From the NCBI RefSeq assembly GCF_001021045.1, contig NZ_CP011545.1, positions 248,001 through 312,000 of the forward strand: a stretch of 64,000 nt of DNA, in the 5' to 3' direction. Position 1 is the first letter of the stretch. Each line of letters opens with the position of its first letter. The DNA comes from Corynebacterium testudinoris. GTDB taxonomy: Bacteria; Actinomycetota; Actinomycetes; Mycobacteriales; Mycobacteriaceae. A program made the position numbers and the translations under genes. Shown in pieces: positions 8,585 to 16,447 of this stretch. Under the pieces are notes generated by a model, which did not search any database, was not told the origin of the DNA, and saw only the letters and a program-made list of their open reading frames with translations.

Positions 8585-9694
8585 ATGACGCGCGCAGAGG
8601 CTGTGCTGGAAAGTGTTCACCGGCGCATCGCTGATCAACCCGCGGTAGCCGGGGATGTTGGCGAACTGGCCAAGATTATTCGTCAGGAAGCAGGGGTGAT
8701 TTCGGATGGCGACGTACTAGACCTGCTGCGCCGATTAAGACATGATTCCTCCGGCATCGGTGCCCTGGAACCACTCCTGCTCATCGAGGGAGTCACGGAT
8801 ATCGTGGTGAACTCCCCGGACCAGGTGTTCTTCGATCGCGGGCTGGGCCTGGAAGCCGCGGAGGTCACCTTCGGGGACAACGCCGCGGTGCGGCAGCTGG
8901 CCACCCGCTTGGCGGTGGCCTGCGGGCGCCGCCTCGATGACGCGCAACCTTTTGTCGACGGCCGGCTCGCCCGCGACGACGGCAGCATCATCCGCGTCCA
9001 CGCTGTGCTGTCCCCACCGGCGGAAAACTCACCCTGCTTGAGTTTGCGGGTGCTGCGCCCGGCGCAGACCACGGTGGCAGAACTCATCGACCGAGGCACT
9101 CTCACCCCAGAGATTGCCGCCGTCCTGCGCGAGATCATCGAGGAGCGTCGTTCCTTCCTCGTCGTGGGCGGCACCGGCACGGGCAAGACCACCATGCTGT
9201 CCGCTCTGCTTGCCGAGGTGGATCATCGTGAGCGGATCGTGTGCATCGAGGACACCGCGGAGCTTCGACCGCCCCACCCGCACGTGCTCAACCTGGTGTC
9301 TCGCTCCCGCAATATCGAGGGCACGGGGGAGATCACCATGGCCGACCTGCTGCGCCAGGCCCTGCGCATGCGTCCCGACCGCATCGTCGTCGGGGAGATC
9401 CGAGGAGCAGAGGTCGTCGACCTGCTGGCCGCCCTCAACACCGGACACGACGGCGGGGCGGGCACCGTTCACGCCAACTCGTTGGCGGAAGTGCCCGCGA
9501 GGTTGGAGGCTCTCGCAGCTCTCGGCGGGCTCGATCGGACAGCACTGCATTCCCAGCTGGCTGCCGCGGTGGACTACGTCATTGTGATGAAGCGGGAGCC
9601 GGACGGCACGCGCCGCGTACACCAGATCGGCACCCTCCAGGGTGTGCCCGTCACCGCACTCCCCGTGTGGGAAGCCGGGAGGCCAGCACCATGA
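8585..9694 (+). CDS. tadA: TadA, secretion ATPase of the Tad system
   Basis: Type II/IV secretion ATPase of 369 residues with Walker A GGTGTGKT (about 195-202), an Asp-box region IEDTAEL, Walker-B-like IVVGEIRG (about 267-274) and a His-box GHDGGAGTVHANS. It should power assembly or export of the pilin-like proteins encoded downstream. ATG 8585 lies 4 nt after the ssd stop. The gene overlaps tadB by 4 bp (ATGA). Confidence 0.92.
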   Translation: MTRAEAVLESVHRRIADQPAVAGDVGELAKIIRQEAGVISDGDVLDLLRRLRHDSSGIGALEPLLLIEGVTDIVVNSPDQVFFDRGLGLEAAEVTFGDNAAVRQLATRLAVACGRRLDDAQPFVDGRLARDDGSIIRVHAVLSPPAENSPCLSLRVLRPAQTTVAELIDRGTLTPEIAAVLREIIEERRSFLVVGGTGTGKTTMLSALLAEVDHRERIVCIEDTAELRPPHPHVLNLVSRSRNIEGTGEITMADLLRQALRMRPDRIVVGEIRGAEVVDLLAALNTGHDGGAGTVHANSLAEVPARLEALAALGGLDRTALHSQLAAAVDYVIVMKREPDGTRRVHQIGTLQGVPVTALPVWEAGRPAP

Positions 9695-10473
9695 ATGCCC
9701 TCCTCTTACTCGCCTGCGCCCTAGCCATCAATGGCACGCACCCGGCGCGCCGCCTCGTCTCCCTCGTGGCGGCGGAGAAACGTCGGCTGCACCCACTCAT
9801 CGGACTCACGCTGGCCACCGCTGCGTTCACCGTCGTACTCCTGGATCGACTCAGCGTGGCGGTAGCCGCCATCATCACGGCGGCGACCATCGCGTGGACC
9901 GTGCGGGACTTGCGCCGAGGGAAGGCAATGACGCGCCGGGAAGGTGCTGCGGCGACGTACCTGGGCCACCTCGCGGGGCATCTGCGCGCTGGGGCGGAAG
10001 TATCGGCGGCGATGTCGACATCCGTCGAGGCGATGGGGGACTCCGCTCCCGCGGAACTGTCTCACACGCTGCGCGCTGCCGCCGGGCTTGCCTCGCGGGG
10101 CGGATCCGGGGCGGGAGTCCTCGCGGCCGACGATCGCCTCCCCGAACTGCACGGCCTGGCCACGTTGTGGCAGTTGGCCGATCGCCATGGGCTGCCGCTA
10201 GCTCCTCTGGTGGAACAGGCTCAGGCGCGAATCGATACCCGCGTGCGCCATCGCAATGCCACCACCGCCACCCTCCAAGGGCCCCAGGCCACTGCCGTCA
10301 TTCTCACCGCGTTGCCCTTGGCGGGCATCGCCATGGGATCGGCGATGGGGGCTGACCCCGTGGGCTTCCTCTTCGGCGGCGGACTCGGTGGCCTGTTGCT
10401 GCTGGCCGGCGTCAGCCTGGCTGCCGCCGGTTTTGTGTGGTCCCGGACGATCCTGCGAGGTGCGGCGGCATGA
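9691..10473 (+). CDS. tadB: TadB-like inner-membrane platform protein
   Basis: A 260-residue protein of the TadB/GspF class with hydrophobic segments near the N-terminus and at the C-terminus (residues 210-255). The central cytoplasmic segment contains LGHLAGHLRAGAEVSAAM, a helix pair typical of T2SS F domains. It would form the membrane platform on which TadA acts. Its start overlaps tadA and its stop overlaps tadC, both as ATGA, so translation is probably coupled. Confidence 0.85.
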   Translation: MNALLLLACALAINGTHPARRLVSLVAAEKRRLHPLIGLTLATAAFTVVLLDRLSVAVAAIITAATIAWTVRDLRRGKAMTRREGAAATYLGHLAGHLRAGAEVSAAMSTSVEAMGDSAPAELSHTLRAAAGLASRGGSGAGVLAADDRLPELHGLATLWQLADRHGLPLAPLVEQAQARIDTRVRHRNATTATLQGPQATAVILTALPLAGIAMGSAMGADPVGFLFGGGLGGLLLLAGVSLAAAGFVWSRTILRGAAA

Positions 10474-11027
10474 ACCTCGTCCTCCTCGGCCTGGCGCTAC
10501 TGATACCGCCCCCGCCCCTCGGTACCCGTCTGAGCCCGAACACGCGCAAGAATCCCCGCGATGGTCCCCGCCGCAACGCCGGCATTGATCGCCTCGCGCT
10601 CGCCTCCGACATCGACCTGTTTGCCACTTGTTTGCGCGCCGGGCTATCCGCCGCCGCCGCCACCCAAGCGGTAGCCCAGGTCGTGACGGATGAGAAAACT
10701 CGCGAGCAGTGGGGCACGACCGCCGCGCTGCTCTCCATCGGGGTCCCGGCGGATCGAGCGTGGGCCGAGGTGATCGGCATACCCGGTTTGGGGGACATCG
10801 CTGAGCTAGCCCGGATGTCGCACCAATCGGGAACGTCGATGGCCCAAGCCTGCGAGCGGATCGCCACTGGACTGCGCACCGCAGCCGCCGACGATGCCAC
10901 CGCCCGCGGTGAGCGCGCCGGAGTTCTCATCGCCCTGCCCCTTGCCCTGTGTTTCCTCCCTGCTTTTATGCTGCTGGGCCTGGCCCCCGTGGTCATCAGC
11001 TTGGGAACCCAATTCATCAACTTTTAG
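10470..11027 (+). CDS. tadC: TadC-like inner-membrane platform protein
   Basis: A 185-residue T2SS-F-domain protein, second component of the Tad platform. The F-domain signature is at about residues 47-70 (DIDLFATCLRAGLSAAAATQAV), followed by RMSHQSGTSMAQACERIA. A single strong hydrophobic C-terminal segment runs from about residue 155. It is shorter than many proteobacterial TadC proteins, as usual in Actinobacteria. It ends 11 bp before the pilin-like gene. Confidence 0.82.
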   Translation: MNLVLLGLALLIPPPPLGTRLSPNTRKNPRDGPRRNAGIDRLALASDIDLFATCLRAGLSAAAATQAVAQVVTDEKTREQWGTTAALLSIGVPADRAWAEVIGIPGLGDIAELARMSHQSGTSMAQACERIATGLRTAAADDATARGERAGVLIALPLALCFLPAFMLLGLAPVVISLGTQFINF

Positions 11028-11038
11028 GAGAAGAAATC

Positions 11039-11221
11039 ATGAACCTCAACCGGACCTTCAAAGCACTCAACAATGACGATGGAATGAGCACGATCGAATA
11101 TGCCATGGGCAGCCTCGGCGCCGCCGCGCTGGCCGCCGCCCTGTACCTGGTGGTCAGCTCCGGTGGCGTCGCCAACGCCCTGGAGAAAATCATCACCGAC
11201 GCCCTGTCCAACACCCCCTAA
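11039..11221 (+). CDS. small Flp-pilin-like protein (DUF4244)
   Basis: A 60-residue protein whose MSTIEYAMGSLGAAALAAALYLVV resembles the prepilin motif of Flp/TadE proteins: a Glu five residues into the mature start, then a hydrophobic helix. This family replaces classical Flp in actinobacterial Tad loci and is the likely secreted or polymerised subunit. An AGGAG ribosome-binding site 8 nt upstream supports ATG 11039. No prepilin peptidase gene is present in this window. Confidence 0.82.
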   Translation: MNLNRTFKALNNDDGMSTIEYAMGSLGAAALAAALYLVVSSGGVANALEKIITDALSNTP

Positions 11222-11223
11222 CC

Positions 11224-11517
11224 ATGCTTATCGACGACCGCGGCTCCGTCACCATCGAAGCCGCCCTCGCCCTCTCCAGTGTGGTGCTGGTGTGCGGGCT
11301 CATCGTGGGCGCGATCGCCACCATGGCGGCCCACGTCGCCGCGGTGGATGTCGCCGGGGCGGCCGCCCGCTCGCACGCCATCGGGGTGGATTTCGTTCCC
11401 CCGCGCGGTGAGGTCGTGATCAGTCAGTCAGGGGCAACGGTGACCGCCACAGCACGCGTGCCAGCCGTCTTTGGCACCCGCACTCACGTCGCGGTGTTTC
11501 CCGTGGAACAGCCATGA
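11224..11517 (+). CDS. TadE-like pseudopilin
   Basis: A 97-residue protein beginning MLIDDRGSVTIEAALALSSVVLVCG, a short leader followed by a TadE-like hydrophobic helix with the conserved Glu (TIEAAL). It is probably a minor pseudopilin of the Tad system. The start lies 2 bp after the DUF4244 stop. A copy of the dispersed 10-mer begins at the G of its start codon on the opposite strand, encoding Leu-Ile-Asp at residues 2-4, so motif and start region overlap. Confidence 0.8.
   Translation: MLIDDRGSVTIEAALALSSVVLVCGLIVGAIATMAAHVAAVDVAGAAARSHAIGVDFVPPRGEVVISQSGATVTATARVPAVFGTRTHVAVFPVEQP
11226..11235 (-). repeat. dispersed motif GTCGATAAGC, copy 3
   Basis: Exact reverse-strand copy covering codons 1-4 of the TadE-like gene; motif 5' flank GCGGTC. 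Confidence 0.8.
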
Positions 11518-11828
11518 AGACAGGCGAGGAGGGTTACGCGACAGTCGCGACAGCCGGCTTCGCCGCCGCGTTAGTCACCCTCTGCGGGGTCGTCATCGCC
11601 GCAGCCTCCCTCGTCGTCGCCCACCATGAGGCGCGCGTTGCCGCCGACATGGCGGCGGTGGCGGGTGCCTTCGCCGCCTACCGCGGGGAGGACGCCTGCC
11701 TGGTGGCGGGTGCGGTGGCGGGGGACAACGGGGCGTCGATAAGCAGTTGTGTCGTCGACGGAGTCGATGTCACCGTGACAGCGCGGGTGCGCGGAAGGGA
11801 GGTTAGCTCGACGGCGGGGCCGGTGTAG
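11514..11828 (+). CDS. TadE-like protein of the helicase/secretion neighbourhood
   Basis: A 104-residue protein with a Gly-Tyr-Ala-Thr-Val-Ala leader and one hydrophobic helix (about residues 10-37), matching the Rv3655c-type TadE-like proteins always found between Tad genes and the large helicase. It overlaps the previous gene by 4 bp and is convergent with the helicase gene, overlapping it by 26 bp. The dispersed 10-mer at 11735 is read here as Ser-Ile-Ser with the rare codon ATA. Confidence 0.8.
   Translation: MKTGEEGYATVATAGFAAALVTLCGVVIAAASLVVAHHEARVAADMAAVAGAFAAYRGEDACLVAGAVAGDNGASISSCVVDGVDVTVTARVRGREVSSTAGPV
11735..11744 (+). repeat. dispersed motif GTCGATAAGC, copy 4
   Basis: Exact copy in the TadE-like gene, read as Ser-Ile-Ser using ATA; 5' flank CGGGGC. 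Confidence 0.8.
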
Positions 11829-14169
11829 CGGTCATCGTGACCAAGGCGCCGAGCAGGCGCAACGCTCCGGCTTTGTCCAGCGGGCTGTTGCCATTGCCGC
11901 ATTTCGGCGACTGCACGCACGAGGGGCAGCCCGATTCGCACGTGCACGAGCGCACGGCCTCAAACGTGGCCTCGATCCATTCCGGGAAGCGGGCGAAGCC
12001 CTCATCGGCGAAGCCCGCCCCGCCGGGGTGACCGTCATAAACGAAAACAGTGGGCAACTGGGTATCCACGTGCATGGCGGTGGACACTCCGCCGATGTCC
12101 CAGCGATCACACGTGGCGATCAAAGGAAGCAAACCGATCGCCGCGTGCTCGGCCGCGTGGAGCGTACCTGGGGTATCGCCCGCCGTGACCCCCATCGCGG
12201 CCAGTGCCAGCGGGTCAATGGTGTACGACACAGCACGGGTGCGCAGCTTCTGTTCCGGCAGGTCAAGGGGGATAATGTCGGCGGTGGTGCCATCGGGAAG
12301 CTTGGTGATGTAGCCGATCACCCGGTCGGTGACTTCCACCTCGACGTTGGCCACCCACAGGCCGGGGGAGTAGTTGACCAGCTCATCCTCGCCGGGCTGG
12401 GAGAGGATGCGAATATCGGTTTCCGTGCGGGCGATCGTGGTGTAATCAGGCTGCTCCGGCCGGGCCAACGCCACGAAATTCTCCAGGTCGAGGTCCTCGA
12501 TAACGAAGCTCTCCCCCTGGTGCAAATACACCGCGCCGGGGTGAACCTGGGCCGGAGCGCGGGCGGAATCGATCGTGCCCAACAGGCGACCGTCGGACAT
12601 ATCGACGATCATGACTTCCTCGCCGGAACCGCCGCGCAAGCTCACCGAAGAATGCGCGGACTCGGGGGTGAGCGGCCCATCGAGGATGGGGACGGCGAAC
12701 CAACCTCGGGGGCGTCGGCGCAGCAGCCCGGCAGCGGTGAGCTCATCGACGACCCGCTGTGCCCCGAGGTCGTCGACCTCCTCCACGGTCAATGGCTTCT
12801 CGACGGCCGCGCAATACACATGCCCCAGCAGCACATACGGGTTGTGCGGGTTGAACACAGAGTTTTCCACCGGCCGGCCAAGGAGCGCATCGGGGTGATG
12901 GACGAGGTAAGTATCCATCGGCTCGTCGCGCGCCACGAGCACGACGAGGGAACCCTGCCCACGCCGCCCTGCGCGCCCGGCTTGCTGCCAAAAGCTCGCC
13001 ACTGTGCCGGGGAAGCCGGCGGTGACGACGGCGTCAAGGCCGCCGACGTCAATGCCCAGCTCAAGGGCATTGGTGGTGGACACCCCCAACAGCTCACCGC
13101 TATCGAGTTGCCTTTCCAACCGGCGACGATCCTCCGCGAGATAGCCCGCCCGATATGCGGCAATGCGGGCGGCGAAGTCTCCCCGACCCATCCCGGACAA
13201 GTCCTCGGCGGTGCGCAGCGCCACAAGCTCTGCGGAACGGCGCGAACGAACAAACGTCAGGGTGCGGGCGCCTTCGGCGACGAGGGTGGCCATGATGTCC
13301 GCCGACTCAGTGGTGGCGGCTCGGCGAACCGGGGCGCCGTTTTCGCCCTCCATGCCCTCGATGAACCCGGGCTCCCACAGCATGACCGTCCGCTCACCGG
13401 TGGGCGCACCATCCTCGGTGACCGCGCGGACCGGGCGACCTAACAGGTTAGCGGCATGCGCGGCGGGATCAGCTGCCGTGGCGGACGCCAAAATGACCGT
13501 GGGGTGGGCTCCGTAGTGCGACGCGATCCGCAGAAGTCGGCGCATGACGAGCGCGACATTCGCACCGAAGACCCCACGGTAGGTGTGGCACTCATCGATG
13601 ACGATGAACTTCAAGTGGCGCAGCAGCCGGGCCCAGCGCTGGTGATGAGCCAAGATCGACACGTGCAACATGTCGGGGTTGGTGAACACAAAGCGAGTGG
13701 CATCGCGAATGCCAGCGCGAGCCTCGGTGGGGGTATCACCGTCATAAGGAGCGGGGTGGACGGATCGGAGTTCGCCAATCGCCTTGGTGAGGCGGGACGT
13801 CGCAGCCAGCTGATCGGAGCCCAGGGCCTTCGTCGGGGTGAGATAGAGGGCGGTTGCCGTCTGGTCCTCCGCCAACGCCGAGAGAATCGGGAGTTGGTAA
13901 CCCAAGGACTTGCCCGAAGAGGTACCGGTGGCCACGACGACGTCATGTCCCTCCCACGCCAGCTGCGCGCACTCGGCCTGGTGCGAATAAAGGTCAGTGA
14001 TCTCCGACTCATTCAAAAAATTTTTTAGATCGGGGTGAACCCACAGTGGCCACTGCGCGTGACGCGCGTGACGAGCCCCAATAGTGGTGGCATAAGTGCA
14101 CGTCGACGCGGGAAAGCGGCGGACGATCGTAGCTGAGAGTTCGGCACCCACAGAGCGACTTTCGACCAT
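11803..14169 (-). CDS. DEAD/DEAH-box helicase with C-terminal cysteine cluster (MrfA/Hrq1-like, Rv3649-like)
   Basis: A 788-residue superfamily 2 helicase. Motif I is GTSSGKS (about 82-88), motif II is DECH (IDECHTYRG), motif VI is QQAGRAGRRGQGS. A C-terminal DUF1998-like region ends in a metal-binding cluster: CTCESGC, PSC and KCG give at least five cysteines. Such proteins (B. subtilis MrfA, Rv3649) act in repair of mitomycin-type damage. ATG 14169 follows a GAGGGGG ribosome-binding site at 8 nt, preferred over the longer frame from 14259. The 3' end overlaps the convergent TadE-like gene by 26 bp. Confidence 0.9.
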   Translation of the reverse strand: MVESRSVGAELSATIVRRFPASTCTYATTIGARHARHAQWPLWVHPDLKNFLNESEITDLYSHQAECAQLAWEGHDVVVATGTSSGKSLGYQLPILSALAEDQTATALYLTPTKALGSDQLAATSRLTKAIGELRSVHPAPYDGDTPTEARAGIRDATRFVFTNPDMLHVSILAHHQRWARLLRHLKFIVIDECHTYRGVFGANVALVMRRLLRIASHYGAHPTVILASATAADPAAHAANLLGRPVRAVTEDGAPTGERTVMLWEPGFIEGMEGENGAPVRRAATTESADIMATLVAEGARTLTFVRSRRSAELVALRTAEDLSGMGRGDFAARIAAYRAGYLAEDRRRLERQLDSGELLGVSTTNALELGIDVGGLDAVVTAGFPGTVASFWQQAGRAGRRGQGSLVVLVARDEPMDTYLVHHPDALLGRPVENSVFNPHNPYVLLGHVYCAAVEKPLTVEEVDDLGAQRVVDELTAAGLLRRRPRGWFAVPILDGPLTPESAHSSVSLRGGSGEEVMIVDMSDGRLLGTIDSARAPAQVHPGAVYLHQGESFVIEDLDLENFVALARPEQPDYTTIARTETDIRILSQPGEDELVNYSPGLWVANVEVEVTDRVIGYITKLPDGTTADIIPLDLPEQKLRTRAVSYTIDPLALAAMGVTAGDTPGTLHAAEHAAIGLLPLIATCDRWDIGGVSTAMHVDTQLPTVFVYDGHPGGAGFADEGFARFPEWIEATFEAVRSCTCESGCPSCVQSPKCGNGNSPLDKAGALRLLGALVTMTATPAPPSS

Positions 14170-14440
14170 GTGATTTACCCCCTCTCTGTGGGGAGCCAAG
14201 CGGGAAATTCCGAGAAGAATCGCGATAAGACTATCGCGAACAACCAATCCGTGACACACTAGTCCATGGTCGCGGTTTCTGTGCGTTACGTTTACGTGCT
14301 CGCAAGGGATTTATGACGCGAGCACCCGGGATTTACCTCTCCATTCGGAGTTGGTGGTTAATCGGGGGTTCGATTTCGACCCGGACGATGGCATATGCCG
14401 TTGTCCGTACCACCCCAGATCAAGAAATAAGGTTATACAC
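14170..14440. promoter_or_regulatory. divergent control region of helicase and cspA
   Basis: No gene seen. It carries an 8-bp inverted repeat, GTGCTCGC at 14296-14303 with GCGAGCAC at 14318-14325. The 13-mer CAAGGGATTTATG at 14303-14315 recurs upstream of the small gene at 44.26 kb. A long 5' untranslated region for cspA is plausible, as in cold-shock mRNAs. Confidence 0.45.
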
Positions 14441-14644
14441 ATGGCACAGGGTACTGTGAAGTGGTTCAACGCCGAAAAGGGCTTCGGCTTCATCGCTCCT
14501 GACGACGGCTCCGCCGACGTCTTCGTCCACTACTCCGAGATCCAGGGCAACGGCTTCCGTACCCTCGAGGAGAACCAGCAGGTCGAGTTCGAGATCGGTG
14601 AAGGCGCCAAGGGCCCGCAGGCTCAGGCTGTTCGCCCGCTCTAA
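14441..14644 (+). CDS. cspA: cold-shock protein CspA
   Basis: A 67-residue single-domain cold-shock protein with both RNA-binding motifs, [10 protein letters not shown] (RNP1, about residues 13-22) and VFVHYSEI (RNP2, about 29-36). It binds single-stranded RNA or DNA and acts as an RNA chaperone. An AAGG sequence lies about 10 nt before ATG 14441. It is divergent from the helicase, the same arrangement as in mycobacteria (Rv3648c/Rv3649). Confidence 0.96.
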   Translation: MAQGTVKWFNAEKGFGFIAPDDGSADVFVHYSEIQGNGFRTLEENQQVEFEIGEGAKGPQAQAVRPL

Positions 14645-14984
14645 ACCATCAGTCTTCTAGCATCACCAGCTCCAAAGAGGTAAAGCTCTAAAGAGGAAAC
14701 TCAGCCACGTAGCTGATGTTCGACATGGTCGTCCCACCCCCGCCCCGGCGGGAAGGGGCGGCCATTTTCGTCGTTGTGGGGTCATCGCGACGTCCTGATC
14801 GCGACCTGAACCCTACCCGGGTGATATTTCCCCAGTTCACCCTAGGAAGCACAGCGAAAAACCGGCTAAAAGTCGGGAGGAGGACCTCGCGATCACTTCA
14901 GATCAACCTCTCGGGTCCTGCCGGAGCGGCACGGGGTGCGCGTACCGGCAGGTAGCATCAGGCTAGGCCAGTTGGGAGAATCGA
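14645..14984. other. intergenic region after cspA
   Basis: No gene seen. A GC-rich inverted repeat around 14740-14762 (CCGCCCCGGCGGG type, with GGGGCGG) may terminate cspA. The 33-bp ATCGCGAC element lies at 14781-14813. A possible -10 box TAGCAT is at 14953-14958 for the next gene, whose ribosome-binding site GGGAG precedes ATG 14985. Confidence 0.45.
14781..14813 (+). repeat. intergenic ATCGCGAC element, copy A
   Basis: A 33-bp element with two direct ATCGCGAC copies 14 bp apart. It matches 29 of 33 positions of the element at 30596-30628. Confidence 0.65.
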
Positions 14985-15671
14985 ATGAGTGACATGGAAC
15001 CTGCTAAGGAACCGCAGTGGGATTTTTCGCGGAGTGTCGAGCTGCTCGTCCCAGCGGCTCTTCCCTACAGCTTGGATGATGAAGAGTACCTAGGTTTTCT
15101 TAAATCGCATTTCTCTTACGTGGCTCAGCTCTGCCTACCTCCCAGCGTGCGCAATGGCGATGAAACACTTCGGTGGAAGGATATTGCGGAGGAACTTGGC
15201 AATGACTTCACGCTGGGAGTGAGTTTCTGGAGTGCGATCGGCGTCGACGATGAACAGTCAATTGAGACACTCACCGACCGATTCTCGGAGCCCTACTACG
15301 GGATGCTCGACCTGGCTCAGTGGTGGCCGCTGCGGCAAGTATTTGGCCTGCCAGAGGCGGGTATCTGCTACGCGGACTACCTTATGTACGGCAATGACGG
15401 TGCCGGGCCGATTCCCAGAGAGGAAAGTCTGGTTCGTATCTCCGAGCGTGGTTTCCGCTATTTTTCCGGCCGCTGTGTCGGGGAAACGTCTGAAGAGATC
15501 TTTTTTCCGGATAGCGGAGCAACCGCTTGTTGGGTGACGGGTGAGTGGTTTGTCGCTGTCGATGTGGATCTCAGCAGGGGGACAATCTGCTTTAATTCCC
15601 CGGAGTATCTGGAAAAGCTCGTCGAGGATGGTTCCTTAGAGTTTTACCTTCTGCAGTCGCCCTCACTCTGA
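14985..15671 (+). CDS. hypothetical protein, lower-GC, not recognised
   Basis: An acidic, soluble 228-residue protein with no signal peptide or membrane segment. I do not recognise the family. It is rich in aromatic residues and has a C-terminal FNSPEYLEKLVEDGSLEFYL that faintly recalls SUKH-type immunity proteins, too weak to assign. Base composition is visibly more AT-rich than its neighbours and codon use is less biased, suggesting acquisition. ATG 14985 has a GGGAG ribosome-binding site. The 3' end overlaps the convergent dedA gene by 9 bp. Confidence 0.7.
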   Translation: MSDMEPAKEPQWDFSRSVELLVPAALPYSLDDEEYLGFLKSHFSYVAQLCLPPSVRNGDETLRWKDIAEELGNDFTLGVSFWSAIGVDDEQSIETLTDRFSEPYYGMLDLAQWWPLRQVFGLPEAGICYADYLMYGNDGAGPIPREESLVRISERGFRYFSGRCVGETSEEIFFPDSGATACWVTGEWFVAVDVDLSRGTICFNSPEYLEKLVEDGSLEFYLLQSPSL

Positions 15672-16292
15672 CACACCGGCCCCTGCCCGCTTGTCCCTCC
15701 ACTCCATGATTCGCTTCTGTGCGAACTGGATGGATAGGCCGACGACGGTTCCTAGGGTGATGCCGGTGACTACGCCCAACAGGGGCATGTGTTGGAAGAT
15801 CCGGCCGCCGAGGTAGCCGAGGAGGGAGGCTTGGACGGCCCAGATGATGACGCCGATGGTGTCGTAGAGGAAGAACCAGCGCCAGGGGTAGCGGACGGAT
15901 CCGAGCATGATTGTGGTGGTCCAGCGGGCCCAGGGGATGAAGCGGGCGACGATGATGGTGGTGGCGGCGCGGCGGCGGATGTTGCGTCGGACCCAGGCGA
16001 TGGCTTTGCCGCGGACGGAGTCGGCGGGGGTGCGTTCGACGAAGACGATGAGGCGGGTGCCCAGGAAGTAGCAGAGGTTGTCGCCGATGATGGCGCTGGC
16101 GATGGCGACTGGGATGATGATTCCGAGGTCTGGGACGCCGCGGCTGCCGGCCCAGGAACCGGAGAGGATGATGATGGATTCGCTGGGGACGAGGGGGACG
16201 AGGGCGTCGATAAACACGAGCAGTCCGAGGACCGGGTAGAAGACCGGCATGGTCATGAGAGTCTCTACCCAGTGGATGATGTGCTCGGTCAT
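15663..16292 (-). CDS. DedA-family membrane protein
   Basis: A 209-residue DedA/SNARE-associated family protein with several membrane segments. The conserved region DALVPLVPSESIIILSGSWAG is near the N-terminus and the family motif ARFIPWARWTTTIMLGSVRYPWRWF near the middle. DedA proteins support membrane lipid transport and homeostasis, probably by flipping phospholipids or the polyprenyl-phosphate carrier. It is divergent from topA; the start is ATG 16292. Confidence 0.88.
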   Translation of the reverse strand: MTEHIIHWVETLMTMPVFYPVLGLLVFIDALVPLVPSESIIILSGSWAGSRGVPDLGIIIPVAIASAIIGDNLCYFLGTRLIVFVERTPADSVRGKAIAWVRRNIRRRAATTIIVARFIPWARWTTTIMLGSVRYPWRWFFLYDTIGVIIWAVQASLLGYLGGRIFQHMPLLGVVTGITLGTVVGLSIQFAQKRIMEWRDKRAGAGVSE

Positions 16293-16447
16293 TTTAGTGA
16301 GTGTAGGTCAACGGGGGAGGCGCGTGTTGGCACGTTGTTTCGACCTGACCACAGTAGGGCCATTAAATACTGTGTACGGTGTTGTCCTAGGACGGCAAAT
16401 GCCGTAGACCATGCATTGTCTCATCTAGTTGAGAGGGAACAACTCCC

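Noticed and set aside
12028..13443. Long open frame antisense to the helicase gene
   Set aside because: The minus-strand helicase has clear motifs along the same stretch; the plus frame shows none.
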